A stretch of DNA of 64,000 nt from contig NZ_CP060131.1 of the NCBI RefSeq assembly GCF_014235185.1, positions 69,501-133,500 of the forward strand, in the 5' to 3' direction. The notes under the pieces are model-generated. The model was not told where the DNA came from. It saw only the letters and a list, made by a program, of their open reading frames with translations, and did no database searches. The DNA comes from Pseudonocardia petroleophila (GTDB taxonomy: Bacteria > Actinomycetota > Actinomycetes > Mycobacteriales > Pseudonocardiaceae). Each line of letters opens with the position of its first letter. Positions within the stretch are counted from its first letter, which is position 1. The translations under genes and the position numbers were made by a program. This document shows, in pieces, positions 9,638 through 19,287 of this stretch.

Positions 9638-9727
9638 CGGCGTCCGGGCCGCCCGGATCGCCGCCGACCTCGCCCCGCACGCCGCGGGCGTGCGGGTCGC
9701 GCAGCTCCGCGCGTCCACCGGCGGGGC

Positions 9728-10228
9728 ATGATCGGGTCCATGACCGTCGAACCGCCGCTGCGTCCACCGGCGCACCAGGTGAGCCCCCGGGCCGTCCGCT
9801 GGTGGCAGCTGCGCGCGCTCCCCTGGCTGGTCGTGCTCGGCGTGCCCCAGCTCGTCCTGCTGCTGGCGACCGGCGCCCCAGCCTGGCCCTGGACGCTCGC
9901 GGCCACCGTCGTCGCCGTGCTCGCCTACGTCCTGGTCGTGCCGCGGATCCTGTTCCGCATCCACCGGTGGGAGATCACCGACGAGGCCGTCTACACGCTG
10001 TCGGGCTGGCTCGTGCGGGAGTGGCGGATCGCGCCGATCTCGCGCGTGCAGACCGTCGACACCCAGCACGGACCGCTGCAGCAGCTGCTGAAGCTGGCCA
10101 CGGTCACCGTCACGACCGCCTCGGCCCGGGGCGCGGTGAAGATCGCCGGGCTGGACGCGGGGGACGCGGCCGACCTGGCCCGCACCCTGACCGAGACGAC
10201 GCAGGCCACCCCGGGCGACGCGACGTGA
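9728..10228 (+). CDS. Bacterial PH-domain membrane protein, YdbS-like
   Basis: A 166-aa protein with two membrane helices (about residues 35-85) followed by a bacterial pleckstrin-homology-like domain (bPH2: WEITDEAVYTLSGWL, RIAPISRVQTVDTQHGPLQQLL). It matches the small partner of YdbS/YdbT pairs, which other bacteria link to envelope stress or antimicrobial peptide resistance. An alternative start is the ATG at 9740. The stop overlaps the next GTG (GTGA at 10225), indicating coupling with the YdbT-like gene. Confidence 0.82.
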   Translation: MIGSMTVEPPLRPPAHQVSPRAVRWWQLRALPWLVVLGVPQLVLLLATGAPAWPWTLAATVVAVLAYVLVVPRILFRIHRWEITDEAVYTLSGWLVREWRIAPISRVQTVDTQHGPLQQLLKLATVTVTTASARGAVKIAGLDAGDAADLARTLTETTQATPGDAT

Positions 10229-11742
10229 CGGCCGTCGACCGGGTCCTCGACGACCGGGTCCCCGGCGAGCAGCCGTGGCGGCGGCTCGATCCCCGGATGC
10301 TCGTCGTCGGGCCGCTGGGCAGCCTCGCGCGACTGGTCCCGCTGGTGCTGATCCTGCTGGTCACCGGCGGTACCGGCGACCCGGTCCGGCTCTGGATCGC
10401 CGCGGTCGCGGCCGGGGTCGTCGTGCTGGCGGGGATCGTCCGCTGGCGCACGACGAAGTACCGGATCACCCCGGACCGCGTCGAGCTGCACACCGGCTGG
10501 CTGCGCCGCCAGCGCCGCTCGGTGCCGCGCGACCGCATCCGCACGGTCGACCTCACCGCCCGCCTGCTGCACCGCGCGTTCGGGCTGTCGGTGGTGCAGG
10601 TGGGGGCGGCGTCGGGCTCGCCGCTGGAGTCCGCCGGGCTGAGCCTCGACGCCGTCAGCACCGCCGAGGCCGACCTGCTGCGCCGCGAGCTGCTGGACCG
10701 CTCGGGCCCCGTCCCGCGGCAGGAGGCCCCGCCGGGTGAGCTGCTCGCCCGCCTGGACTGGTCGTGGCTGCGCTTCGCCCCGCTGACGTTCTCCTCGATC
10801 GCGGGCATCGGCGCGATCGGCGCGACGCTGTTCAACGCCCTCGACGACCTGGGGGTCGATCCGCGCGACATCGGCGCCGTCGACGACGCCGCGGGCCGGT
10901 TCACCAGCGCCCCGATCTGGCTGGGGGTCCTCGTCGTGGCGGGCGTGCTGCTGGTGCTCGCCGTCGTCGGGGCGCTGCTCCTCTACGCCGAGCGCTGGTA
11001 CGACTACCGCCTCACGCGCGAGGCCGACGGGACGCTGCGGGTGGAGCGGGGGCTGCTGACGCGGCGCTCGCTGTCGGTGGCGGAGCAGCGGCTGCGCGGG
11101 GCCGAGGTCGTCGAGCCGCTGCTGCTGCGGTGCGGGCGGGGCGGGCAGACCCGGGCCCTGTCGACCGGGCTGTCCCGGGACGCGCAGGGCGGGGCGCTGC
11201 TGCCGCCCGCCCCGCGGGCGGAGGCGCACCGGGTGGCGTCGGCGACGCTGCGCGCGCACCCGGCGGAGATCACCGGGGCCGCGCTGCGCCGGCACCCGGC
11301 CGCCGCGCGGACCCGCCGCCTCACCCGCACCCTGGTCCCCACCGCGGTGGTGTGCGCCGGCGCGTTCCTGCTCGGCCCCGGCTGGGCGGGGCCGGCGTCC
11401 CTGCTGCTCCTGCCCCTCGCGGTGCTGCTCGGCCTCGACCGCTACGCCCAGCTCGGCCACGAGCTCACCGCCCGCTACCTCGTGGCCCGGCAGGGCTCGC
11501 TGGTGCGCACCACCGTCGCCCTGCAGCGCGACGGCGTGATCGGCTGGACCGTCCGGCAGAGCGTGTTCCAGCGCCGGGCCGGGGTCGTCACCGTCGAGGC
11601 GGTGACGGCGGCGGGCCAGGGCGGCTACCCGGTCCTCGACGTCGCCGCGGCCGACGGGGTCGCGCTCGCCGACGCCGCGGTCCCCGGCATGCTCACCCCG
11701 TTCCTGCACCGGACGGAGGACCCCCGATGGCCCGCATCCTGA
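10225..11742 (+). CDS. Bacterial PH-domain membrane protein, YdbT-like
   Basis: A 505-aa membrane protein with repeated units of two transmembrane helices plus a bPH2 domain: first TM pair at about 25-70, bPH2 at about 70-150 (YRITPDRVELHTGWLRRQRRSVPRDRIRTVDL), and further TM pairs near 185-250 and 370-410. This is the usual partner of the YdbS-like protein encoded immediately upstream with a four-base overlap. It acts at the cytoplasmic membrane; the molecular function is unknown. Confidence 0.82.
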   Translation: MTAVDRVLDDRVPGEQPWRRLDPRMLVVGPLGSLARLVPLVLILLVTGGTGDPVRLWIAAVAAGVVVLAGIVRWRTTKYRITPDRVELHTGWLRRQRRSVPRDRIRTVDLTARLLHRAFGLSVVQVGAASGSPLESAGLSLDAVSTAEADLLRRELLDRSGPVPRQEAPPGELLARLDWSWLRFAPLTFSSIAGIGAIGATLFNALDDLGVDPRDIGAVDDAAGRFTSAPIWLGVLVVAGVLLVLAVVGALLLYAERWYDYRLTREADGTLRVERGLLTRRSLSVAEQRLRGAEVVEPLLLRCGRGGQTRALSTGLSRDAQGGALLPPAPRAEAHRVASATLRAHPAEITGAALRRHPAAARTRRLTRTLVPTAVVCAGAFLLGPGWAGPASLLLLPLAVLLGLDRYAQLGHELTARYLVARQGSLVRTTVALQRDGVIGWTVRQSVFQRRAGVVTVEAVTAAGQGGYPVLDVAAADGVALADAAVPGMLTPFLHRTEDPRWPAS

Positions 11743-12809
11743 TCGTCACCCGCGGCGGCGACCCGACCGCCCTGGGCATCGGCACGGAGCTGGTCCGCCG
11801 CGGCCACGACGTCCGCGCCCTCGACCACGCCGACCGGTACGCCGCGGTGAACGGGGCGGGGCTCGGGTTCGCCGCCTACACCCACGCGGCGGCGTGGTCC
11901 CCGGCCGCGCAGGTGCCGGAGAACCGGTTCCTCGCCGCCCGCGTCGCGCTGGCGCTGGACCCGGGTGCCGGCGTCGACGTCCGTGCGGAGCTGGTCCGCC
12001 GCCGCCCCGACGTCGTGCTCGTCGACGCCACCTGCCTCACGGCCGTGCGGGAGGCGGAGCGCTCCGGGATCCCGACCGCGGTGCTGGTGCCGACGCTGCA
12101 CCGGTTCCTCGCCGAGCGCTGGGCCGCCGGCCCGCTCGGGCTCGCCTCCCGGTTGCGGCGGCTGCGGCCGACCACCCTGTGGGGCCGGGCCGCGCGGGTG
12201 ATCGTCGCGACCGACCCCGACCTGGACGGCCCGCTGCCCGCGGGCGCGGTGCACACCGGTGCCGTCACCGGCCGGTTGCGCCCCCCGGCCCGCGAGCCCG
12301 ACGTGCTCGTCGCCGTCGGGCTGGGGACGGGCGCCTACCCCGGGCAGGCCGAGCTGCTGCAGCGCGTGCTCGACGGGCTCGCCGACCTCGACGGGCAGGC
12401 GCTCGTCGGCATCGGGGACGGGGTCGACGGCGACGCGCTGCGGGTGCCCGGGACCGTGCGGCTGCACCGCAGGCTCGACCACGCCGACGTGCTCTCCCGC
12501 GCCCACCTGCTGATCGGCCACGGCGGGCACGCCAGCACGCTGCGGGCGCTGGCCAACGACCTGCCGGTGCTCGTCCTGCCCGGCCACCCGCAGCTGGTGC
12601 ACCCGATGATCGGCGCCGCCGTCGAGGTGGCGGGGGCGGGCCGGGCCCTGCCGCCGGACAGCCCGCCCGAGGTGATCGCCGCGGGGGTCGCGGCGCTGCT
12701 CGCCGACGGCCCGCACCGGGCGGCGGCGGCCGCCGTCGGGGCCCGGATCCGGTCGCGGGACGGGGCCGGGGCCGCGGCCGACGAGCTGGAGTCGCTGCTC
12801 CCGGGGTAG
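11727..12809 (+). CDS. GT-B fold (UDP-glycosyltransferase-like) protein
   Basis: A 360-aa protein with the two Rossmann-like halves of GT1 enzymes: an N-terminal acceptor domain (MARILIVTRGGDPTALGIGTELVRRGHDV) and a C-terminal donor-binding signature (IGHGGHASTLRALANDLPVLVLPGHPQLVHPM). It is somewhat shorter than most macrolide-type glycosyltransferases. The ATG lies inside the end of the YdbT-like gene (16-bp overlap), so it belongs to the same transcription unit. The sugar acceptor is unknown. Confidence 0.78.
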   Translation: MARILIVTRGGDPTALGIGTELVRRGHDVRALDHADRYAAVNGAGLGFAAYTHAAAWSPAAQVPENRFLAARVALALDPGAGVDVRAELVRRRPDVVLVDATCLTAVREAERSGIPTAVLVPTLHRFLAERWAAGPLGLASRLRRLRPTTLWGRAARVIVATDPDLDGPLPAGAVHTGAVTGRLRPPAREPDVLVAVGLGTGAYPGQAELLQRVLDGLADLDGQALVGIGDGVDGDALRVPGTVRLHRRLDHADVLSRAHLLIGHGGHASTLRALANDLPVLVLPGHPQLVHPMIGAAVEVAGAGRALPPDSPPEVIAAGVAALLADGPHRAAAAAVGARIRSRDGAGAAADELESLLPG

Positions 12810-12816
12810 GTCCCGG

Positions 12817-14349
12817 TCAGCGGCGTCGGCGCGTCCCGAACATGCCGCGGGTGATCTCCCGGCCCAGCGCGCTGGCCGCCGAGCGCAGGAACGACCGCAC
12901 CACGGGTGAGCCGAACGCCTTCTCGACGAAACCGGGCTCGGCCCGCTCCTCCCGCGCGCGCGGCGGCGGGGCGTCGGCCGGCGCGGGGGGCGGCGGGACC
13001 TCCGCGATCCGGGCCGTCAGCTTCTCGTAGGCCGACTCGCGGTCGACGGTCGTGCCGTACTTGGGGTGCAGCACGGAGCCCCGCGCCGCCGCCGTGATCG
13101 CGTCCCCGCCGATCGCCGCCATGAGCGAGCGCGGGGCCCGCATCCGCGACCAGGCGACGGGCGTCGGCGCACCGCGCTCGGAGAGCACCGTGACGATCGC
13201 CTCGCCGGTGCCCAGCGACGTCAGCGCCTCCTCCATGTCGTAGTGCTTCGTGTTCGGGTAGGTCTTGACGGTCTTGCGCAGCGCCGTCTGGTCCTCGGGG
13301 GTGAACGCGCGCAGGGCGTGCTGGATGCGCGCGCCGAGCTGGCTGAGCACGGCGTTGGGCACGTCGGTGGGCAGCTGCGTGCAGAAGAAGACGCCGACGC
13401 CCTTGGACCGGATGAGCTTCACGGTCTGCTCGATGCGCTCCAGGAACGCCTTCGACGCGTCGTTGAACAGCAGGTGCGCCTCGTCGAAGAAGAAGACGAG
13501 CTTGGGCTTGTCGAGGTCGCCGGCCTCCGGCAGCTCCTCGTAGAGCTCCGCGAGCAGCCACATGAGGAACGTGGAGAACAGCCGCGGGTTGGCGGCCTGG
13601 TCGGCCAGCTCCAGCAGGGTGACGACGCCCTTGCCGTCGACGAGGCGGATCAGGTCGGACGGCTCGAACTCGGGCTCCCCGAAGAAGTCCTCGCCGCCCG
13701 CGGCCTCCAGGTTGACCAGTGCGCGCAGGATGACCCCCGCCGTGGCCGAGGAGACGCCGCCGATGCCCTTGAGGTCGGCCTTGCCCTCGTCGCTGGTGAG
13801 GTGCTGGATGACCGCGCGCAGGTCCTTGGTGTCGAGCAGCGGCAGGCCCTGCTTGTCGGCCCAGTGGAAGATCAGGCCGAGCGTCGACTCCTGGGTGTCG
13901 TTGAGGTCGAGCACCTTGCTCAGCAGGATCGGGCCGAACTGCGTGATCGTCGCCCGGATCGGCACGGCCGACGAGCTGCCGCCCAGCGAGAGGAACTCGA
14001 CGGGGTACGCGGTGGGCGTCCAGTCGTCTCCGGTGTCCCGCGCCCGCGAGTCGATCTTCGGGCCGGGCTCGCCGGGCCGCGACAGCCCCGACAGGTCGCC
14101 CTTGACGTCGGCCAGCAGCACCGGGACGCCCGCGTTCGAGAGCTGCTCGGCGAGGCCCTGCAGCGTCTTCGTCTTGCCGGTGCCGGTGGCGCCCGCGACG
14201 AGGCCGTGCCGGTTGAGCGTGGCGAACGGGATGCGGACCCGCGCCGTCGGGTCCACGACGCCGTCGACGACGACGGCCCCCAGTTCCAGCGCCGCCCCCT
14301 CGGTGGCGTAACCGGACGCGATCTCCTGGGCAGCGGTGTCGTTCTCCAC
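12817..14349 (-). CDS. HerA-like DUF853 ATPase (YjgR family)
   Basis: A 510-aa P-loop ATPase starting at GTG 14349. The Walker A motif ([11 protein letters not shown]) is near residue 55, Walker B ([12 protein letters not shown]) near 290, and a C-terminal arginine region is followed by a Pro/Ala/Arg-rich tail. This DUF853/YjgR family resembles HerA-type hexameric DNA translocases but is a common chromosomal gene, often without nuclease partners. It is convergent with the GT gene (8-bp gap) and lies outside the mobile element, so I treat it as a housekeeping ATPase and not as defence. Confidence 0.85.
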   Translation of the reverse strand: MENDTAAQEIASGYATEGAALELGAVVVDGVVDPTARVRIPFATLNRHGLVAGATGTGKTKTLQGLAEQLSNAGVPVLLADVKGDLSGLSRPGEPGPKIDSRARDTGDDWTPTAYPVEFLSLGGSSSAVPIRATITQFGPILLSKVLDLNDTQESTLGLIFHWADKQGLPLLDTKDLRAVIQHLTSDEGKADLKGIGGVSSATAGVILRALVNLEAAGGEDFFGEPEFEPSDLIRLVDGKGVVTLLELADQAANPRLFSTFLMWLLAELYEELPEAGDLDKPKLVFFFDEAHLLFNDASKAFLERIEQTVKLIRSKGVGVFFCTQLPTDVPNAVLSQLGARIQHALRAFTPEDQTALRKTVKTYPNTKHYDMEEALTSLGTGEAIVTVLSERGAPTPVAWSRMRAPRSLMAAIGGDAITAAARGSVLHPKYGTTVDRESAYEKLTARIAEVPPPPAPADAPPPRAREERAEPGFVEKAFGSPVVRSFLRSAASALGREITRGMFGTRRRR

Positions 14350-14488
14350 GAGCGCGCACCCTATCGCCCCCGGCCGGGCGCCCCGCGATCATGCGGCGGC
14401 AGGTCCCGGACTCCGCGCCCACCCGGCCGGGCGACGGCGATGGCGTGTTCCGGCCGCGCTCGGAGCCCCCAGCGCTTACGCTGCGTCG

Positions 14489-15091
14489 GTGAACGACCGT
14501 CTGGTGTGGATCGACTGCGAGATGACCGGCCTCGACCTGCAGCGTGACGCGCTGATCGAGATCGCCTGCCTGGTCACCGACGGTGAGCTCAACGTGCTCG
14601 GCGAGGGCGTGGACGTCGTCATCCACGCCGACGAGTCCGCGCTCGCCGCGATGCCCGACGTCGTCCGCGACATGCACGCGCACTCCGGCCTCACCGACGA
14701 GGTCCGGCGCTCGACGGTGACGCTGCGCGAGGCCGAGGAGCAGGTGCTGGCCTACGTCCGGGAGCACGTGCCCGACGTCCGCACCGCCCCGCTCGCCGGC
14801 AACTCGATCGGCACCGACCGCGGCTTCCTCGCCCGCGACATGCCCGAGCTCGACGCCCACCTGCACTACCGCATGGTCGACGTCAGCTCGATCAAGGAGC
14901 TGTGCCGCCGCTGGTTCCCGCGGGTGTTCTACGCGAAGCCGGAGAAGGGCCTCGCCCACCGCGCGCTCGCCGACATCGAGGAGTCGATCCGCGAGCTCGC
15001 CTACTACCGCGGCACGCTGTTCGTGGCCCAGCCCGGGCCGAGCACGGAGGAGGCCCAGGCCGTCGCCGCCTCCCTCGCACCCCGGGGTTAA
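14489..15091 (+). CDS. orn: Oligoribonuclease
   Basis: A 200-aa DEDDh 3'-to-5' exoribonuclease that degrades short oligoribonucleotides and linear dinucleotides such as pGpG. The start is the GTG at 14489, giving the classic N-terminus [17 protein letters not shown] with the first D and E. The second catalytic region ([13 protein letters not shown]) and the final DEDDh element ([11 protein letters not shown]) are intact. The length is normal for Orn. It lies just upstream of tRNA-His, a common actinobacterial order. Confidence 0.95.
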   Translation: MNDRLVWIDCEMTGLDLQRDALIEIACLVTDGELNVLGEGVDVVIHADESALAAMPDVVRDMHAHSGLTDEVRRSTVTLREAEEQVLAYVREHVPDVRTAPLAGNSIGTDRGFLARDMPELDAHLHYRMVDVSSIKELCRRWFPRVFYAKPEKGLAHRALADIEESIRELAYYRGTLFVAQPGPSTEEAQAVAASLAPRG

Positions 15092-15148
15092 CGGCTCGCG
15101 GGGTCGCGATAGGCTGGAGAGGTTCCCGGCTGCGGCCGGGTGCGCATG

Positions 15149-15224
15149 GTGGGTGTAGCTCAGCTGGTAGAGCACCTGGTTGTGGTCCAGGGGGCCGCGG
15201 GTTCAAGTCCCGTCACTCACCCCA
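15149..15224 (+). tRNA. tRNA-His (anticodon GTG)
   Basis: A complete cloverleaf: acceptor GTGGGTG pairs with CACTCAC with one G-U pair, the anticodon loop TTGTGGT has anticodon GTG at 15182-15184, the T-loop motif GTTCAAGTCC is present and CCA is encoded. A G precedes the acceptor at 15148, matching the extra G-1 of histidine tRNAs. Confidence 0.95.
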
Positions 15225-15435
15225 TGCGGTCCGGTCCGTCGTCGGTCACGACGCGGCGGTCGCGTCCGGCACCGCGTTGTCGGCCTCCTCGCACAGGTCG
15301 CGACCGGGCGACGCTCAGCTGCACGACGTCGAGGCCCGGGTGGTCGAGGGCCGAGCCCCCCACCCCCGACCCGGTCGACGGGCCGCCGGAGAGGCTGTGT
15401 TAGCGTTTTCGAGTGCTCGCAGGAGCGCATCGCAC

Positions 15436-15508
15436 GCGCCGTTAGCTCAATTGGCAGAGCAGCTGGCTCTTAACCAGCGGGTTCGGGGTTCAAGTCCCTG
15501 ACGGCGCA
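15436..15508 (+). tRNA. tRNA-Lys (anticodon CTT), integration target
   Basis: A full cloverleaf with acceptor GCGCCGT/ACGGCGC, anticodon stem GCTGG/CCAGC and anticodon CTT at 15469-15471. The 3' part, from the anticodon stem through the acceptor, is the attL copy of a 36-bp repeat found again at 54899. The element therefore restores an intact tRNA at its left end, and the displaced original 3' end lies at attR. Confidence 0.95.
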
Positions 15509-15510
15509 CC
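15475..15510 (+). repeat. attL, 36-bp direct repeat
   Basis: This 36-bp segment, beginning CAGCGGGTTCGGGG and ending in ACGGCGCACC, is identical to 54899-54934. It covers the 3' part of tRNA-Lys and is the left attachment site of the element. Confidence 0.93.
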
Positions 15511-15514
15511 CAAA

Positions 15515-15550
15515 GTAGCAGGTCAGAGCTTTGTCGCTCTGGCCTGCTAC
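15515..15550 (+). terminator. Hairpin downstream of tRNA-Lys, inside the element
   Basis: Two 15-base arms (15515-15529 and 15536-15550) form a stem with one G-U pair around a six-base loop. The core resembles the hairpin next to attR (54941-54967), suggesting the element supplies its own copy of the tRNA terminator. There is no long T-run. Confidence 0.6.
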
Positions 15551-15612
15551 ACATTCGGGAAGATCGAAGTCAGCGGAAACTCACCGCTTACCCTTCCCGG
15601 AGCTGATGCCTC

Positions 15613-16842
15613 GTGGCACGTCCACCTCTCGCGCTCGGTCATCACGGGACCGTGCACCTCACCCGCAAGGGCAAGGGCTGGGCGGCCCGCTGCCGCGTCC
15701 GAGACCTCGATGGCGTGACCCGGCAGATCGAGAAGCGCGGCACCTCCCGCGCAGCGGCGCAACGCGCCCTTCAGGACGAGCTACGCCAACGCCACGGCCA
15801 GCGGGTCGAAGCACTCCGGCCCTATTCTCGGTTCCGCGACGCGGCCGACATGTGGATGCTGAAGATCCGGGAACGGCGGGCCGACTCCACGTATGACCTC
15901 TACGCGCACTGGTTGAACAAGCTGGTTCTCCCCCAGCTCGGCGAACTGCGCCTGGTCGAGTGCGACGTCGCCAACATCGACGCCTTCTTCTCTCGGCTCG
16001 AACGCGCCCGCCTCGCCGTCGTCCAGGACGACGGCTCGATCGCCAAGAAGCCGCACTACGCCGCGGCGACCCGCCGCACGGTCCGCAGCGTCGTCTCCGG
16101 CGTCCTGCAGCAAGCCGTGCTGCACCAAGCGATCGGGACGAACCCGGTGCGCAACCTGGAGCGCATCGAGTCTGCCAAGGGCCACCAGGCGCCTTCGCCG
16201 CGCGGGCTGACACCCGAGGAGCGGCGCCAGCTCTTCACCTACATCGACACCGACCCGGTCTCCGTCGCCGCCGACCTCCCCGACCTGATCCGTTTCGCCA
16301 TCGGCACCGGCCTACGCATCGGCGAGCTGTGCGCCGTCCGCTGGCGAGACGTGAACCTGGAAGGCATCGCCGTCGTCAACGAGAACGACATGCGCCTCGT
16401 GCCGGTCGTGGCGGTGCGCCAGAACGTCTACCCGGTGAAGGGCAAGGGCCTGTCGGTCCACGGTGGCAAGACCTCCATGGCGCTGCGAATCGTCCCGCTG
16501 CCCGAGTTCGTTGCCGACCGCCTCCGACTGCGGCGACACGGCGACGAATCGCCCGACTGGCCGGTGTTCGCCTCCGCCGGCCGCAACGGTCAGCTCACCT
16601 ACCGGTGGCCCTCAACGCTCCGTCGCACCGTTCGGACGGTCCGAGCGAAAGTCGGTTTGGACTGGATGACTCCGCACTCCTGGCGCCGCACCTACGCCAC
16701 GATCCTCGACGACGAGATGACCCTGACCGACCGGGCCAAGGCCGACCTGATGGGCCAGGCCAAGTTCCTGAAGGACGCCTACGTCAGCCGCGGCGAGCTA
16801 CACCCAGACGCAGCGCTGTTCATAGACGCAGCGCTACGGTAA
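15613..16842 (+). CDS. int: Site-specific tyrosine recombinase (integrase)
   Basis: A 409-aa phage-type integrase starting at GTG 15613, about 100 bp from attL. An N-terminal arm-binding and SAM-like region (residues 1-180) precedes the catalytic domain. The first catalytic arginine is in GTGLRIGELCAVRW, HxxR in TPHSWRRTYA, and the probable nucleophile tyrosine in LKDAYVSRG. It inserts and excises the element at tRNA-Lys(CTT). The excisionase-like HTH gene lies far away at 46.5 kb at the head of the transfer operon, not beside it. Confidence 0.93.
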   Translation: MARPPLALGHHGTVHLTRKGKGWAARCRVRDLDGVTRQIEKRGTSRAAAQRALQDELRQRHGQRVEALRPYSRFRDAADMWMLKIRERRADSTYDLYAHWLNKLVLPQLGELRLVECDVANIDAFFSRLERARLAVVQDDGSIAKKPHYAAATRRTVRSVVSGVLQQAVLHQAIGTNPVRNLERIESAKGHQAPSPRGLTPEERRQLFTYIDTDPVSVAADLPDLIRFAIGTGLRIGELCAVRWRDVNLEGIAVVNENDMRLVPVVAVRQNVYPVKGKGLSVHGGKTSMALRIVPLPEFVADRLRLRRHGDESPDWPVFASAGRNGQLTYRWPSTLRRTVRTVRAKVGLDWMTPHSWRRTYATILDDEMTLTDRAKADLMGQAKFLKDAYVSRGELHPDAALFIDAALR

Positions 16843-17175
16843 GCAACGAATCGACCGACCACGAAGATCATGAGCAAACGTAGAGACGCTTGTCGTTCTC
16901 GCACAGCCGTTCGACCGCTGACGGCTCCCCGGCGGGCCGGTCGTCGCAGGCCGGGATGCGGGTCGAAGGGAACCGTCGGACCCCACGGCTACTGTGATCG
17001 ATACGGAAAACAGGACGCCCCGGGCACATCGCTGGGCGACAGGCTCCGGGGCGGACTTCCTGATTGGCGTCTGGAACCTACCTCGACCACTGCATCGGGT
17101 GCACTACTGCACCCGGATCGAGTGGCGCTTGTCGCGCGCGTGACCGCCCTGGGCTGCGATACGAGGAGGTCAGCC
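16843..17175. other. Gap between integrase and OLD nuclease
   Basis: About 330 bases without a convincing gene. The OLD frame stays open upstream to an ATG at 16870, but that stretch is compositionally odd and lacks a ribosome binding site, whereas GAGGAGG precedes the ATG at 17176. This interval probably carries the promoter of the nuclease gene. Confidence 0.4.
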
Positions 17176-19113
17176 ATGCGGCTGGTCGATGCCCACGTCA
17201 TGAACTACCGCTCTATCGAGGACTCGGAGATGTTCGAGGTCGATCCCGAGGTCACCTGCCTGGTCGGGAAGAACGAGGCCGGCAAGACCGGTCTGCTGCA
17301 GGCGCTCTACCACCTAAACCCGGTGGAGAACGTCCCCGAGTTCGACGAGCACGTCGACTTCCCCACCAAGCGGATGAAGCAGAAGCGTGAGTACCGCCGG
17401 GACCAGATGATCCCGGTGGTCACGGCGACGTTCGAGCTCACCCCGGGCGAGGTCGCCCACGTCGACGGGGCCCTGGGCGAGGGCGTGCTCATGAGCACGC
17501 AGTTCACGCTCACCAAGGGCTACCGGGCCTTCCCTGGTGGGCAATGGCAGTTCCAGTACTCCGAGCGCACGATCACCGCGCACCTGGTCGCGCAGCTCGA
17601 TGCGACGGCTCGCGAGATCGTCGGTTCCGCCGCGTCGGTCGAGGCACTCGTGACCACCCTCGAAGCCGAGACGGAGCTGCACAGCACGTCCAAGGCGGTC
17701 CTGGAGAAGGTCCGAGGCTGGGGCGGGACCGCATCGCACTGCGTGCTGGCGCAGGTCAAGCCGATGCTGCCCCGATTCGTCTACTTCGAGGACTACGACC
17801 GGATGCCGGGCAAGATCGCCATCCCCGACCTGGCCAAGCGCTACGCGGACGGCACTCTGACCCGCGGTGAGGCCGCGCTGTTCAACTTGTTGTCGATGGC
17901 CGGTACCGACCCCGAGGACTTCGACGACCAGAGCAACCACGAGCGCCTCATCCGGCTGCTGGAGAACGCCGGCAACGGGATCTCCGAGGAGGTGTTCGCG
18001 TTCTGGACCCAGAACACCGGCTTGTCGGTCAAGCTGGACGTCAAGCCGCCGGAGAAGGGCGTCACCGGCCGGCTGAGCGAGGGCACGAACCTGCAGGTCC
18101 GCGTCTTCAATGAGAAGCACGGGGCCTCGGTGCCATTCGACGAGCGCTCGCGCGGGTTCGTCTGGTTCTTCTCGTTCCTGGCCTACTTCACCGAGCTCGA
18201 GGAGGCTCAGGACACCGACCTCGTCCTGCTGCTCGACGAGCCGGGCCTGTCGCTGCACGGCCGCGCCCAGGAGGACCTCCTGCGGCTGATCGACGAGCGC
18301 CTCGCCCCGAAGCACCAGGTCCTCTACACCACGCACTCGCCGTTCATGGTGTCGTCGACACAGTTCGGCCGCGTCCGCACCGTCATCGACCACGACCCCG
18401 GCGGAACCCGGGTCTCGGCCGAGATCTTCAAGGCCGACGATGACACCGCCGCGCCGCTGCTCGCGGCGATGGGCATCGACATGAGCCAAACCCTGTTCAT
18501 CGGCGACAACACCCTGCTCCTCGAAGGCCCCAGCGACCTCATCTACATCGATGTCCTCAACGACGCCCTCGCCCAGGAAGACCGGATCACCCTCGACCCC
18601 CGGTGGGTCAAGGTCCCCGTCGGCGGCGCCGGGAAGCTGTCCACCTTCGTCACTCTGCTGGGGTCGAACAAGCTCAATGTCGCGGTGCTCATCGACTCCA
18701 GCACGAAGGACCAGGGTGCGGTGAGGCGGCTGCACGACAACGGCCAGATGCGACCCAAGGCCCTGATCAAGCTCAGCGAGATCATCGGCCGGACCAACGC
18801 CGACATCGAGGACCTATTCGACCTCGACTTCTACCTCGCGCTGGTCAACGACGCCTACAGCGACAAGCTCCCGAGCGCGATCACTCCCGGGGATCTGAAC
18901 AACGACGACCCGCGCGTGGTCAGCCGCATCGAGCAGTACTTCCGCGAGGGCAACATCAACAACGGTCACTTCGACCACTACCGCCCGGCAGCGGTCCTGC
19001 TGCGTCCTGGCGCTGTCACCTCGACTCCCAGCACGACCACCCTCGACCTCGCCGAGCAGCTGTTCGAGCGAATCAACAAGCTGATCGTTAAGAACCGCGG
19101 GGCACGCCGATGA
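17176..19113 (+). CDS. OLD-family ATPase with TOPRIM nuclease domain
   Basis: A 645-aa protein. The N-terminal ABC/SMC-like ATPase has Walker A GKNEAGKT (residues 31-38), and Walker B with D-loop (LVLLLDEPGLSLHG) and the H-loop (YTTHSPFM) follow around residues 350-395. The C-terminal TOPRIM domain shows LLLEGPSD and a later VLIDSSTKD that supply acidic metal ligands. OLD proteins are DNA nucleases that often act in phage defence (P2 OLD, Gabija GajA, retron Eco8). No UvrD-like GajB partner or retron reverse transcriptase is adjacent, so it looks like a single-gene OLD system. Start chosen for its strong Shine-Dalgarno sequence (17163-17169). Confidence 0.88.
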   Translation: MRLVDAHVMNYRSIEDSEMFEVDPEVTCLVGKNEAGKTGLLQALYHLNPVENVPEFDEHVDFPTKRMKQKREYRRDQMIPVVTATFELTPGEVAHVDGALGEGVLMSTQFTLTKGYRAFPGGQWQFQYSERTITAHLVAQLDATAREIVGSAASVEALVTTLEAETELHSTSKAVLEKVRGWGGTASHCVLAQVKPMLPRFVYFEDYDRMPGKIAIPDLAKRYADGTLTRGEAALFNLLSMAGTDPEDFDDQSNHERLIRLLENAGNGISEEVFAFWTQNTGLSVKLDVKPPEKGVTGRLSEGTNLQVRVFNEKHGASVPFDERSRGFVWFFSFLAYFTELEEAQDTDLVLLLDEPGLSLHGRAQEDLLRLIDERLAPKHQVLYTTHSPFMVSSTQFGRVRTVIDHDPGGTRVSAEIFKADDDTAAPLLAAMGIDMSQTLFIGDNTLLLEGPSDLIYIDVLNDALAQEDRITLDPRWVKVPVGGAGKLSTFVTLLGSNKLNVAVLIDSSTKDQGAVRRLHDNGQMRPKALIKLSEIIGRTNADIEDLFDLDFYLALVNDAYSDKLPSAITPGDLNNDDPRVVSRIEQYFREGNINNGHFDHYRPAAVLLRPGAVTSTPSTTTLDLAEQLFERINKLIVKNRGARR

Positions 19114-19287
19114 CCGTCCAGCACTACTCCGACCTGGCTTAACGCATTCGTCGGAGGCCAAGGAGGCCTGGCGCGACGGCGGCGATGTCGTTGACGAGAT
19201 TACCGCCGGCGTGCGGGCCATGCGAAGAGGCGGCCGCGGGCTGGGCTGGGCCCGCGGCCCGTGTCAAGGTCGTCTACTCGATTCAGC

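Noticed and set aside
12817..14349. HerA-like ATPase as a DUF4297-HerA type defence gene
   Set aside because: It belongs to the common chromosomal YjgR/DUF853 family, lies outside the element and has no nuclease partner.
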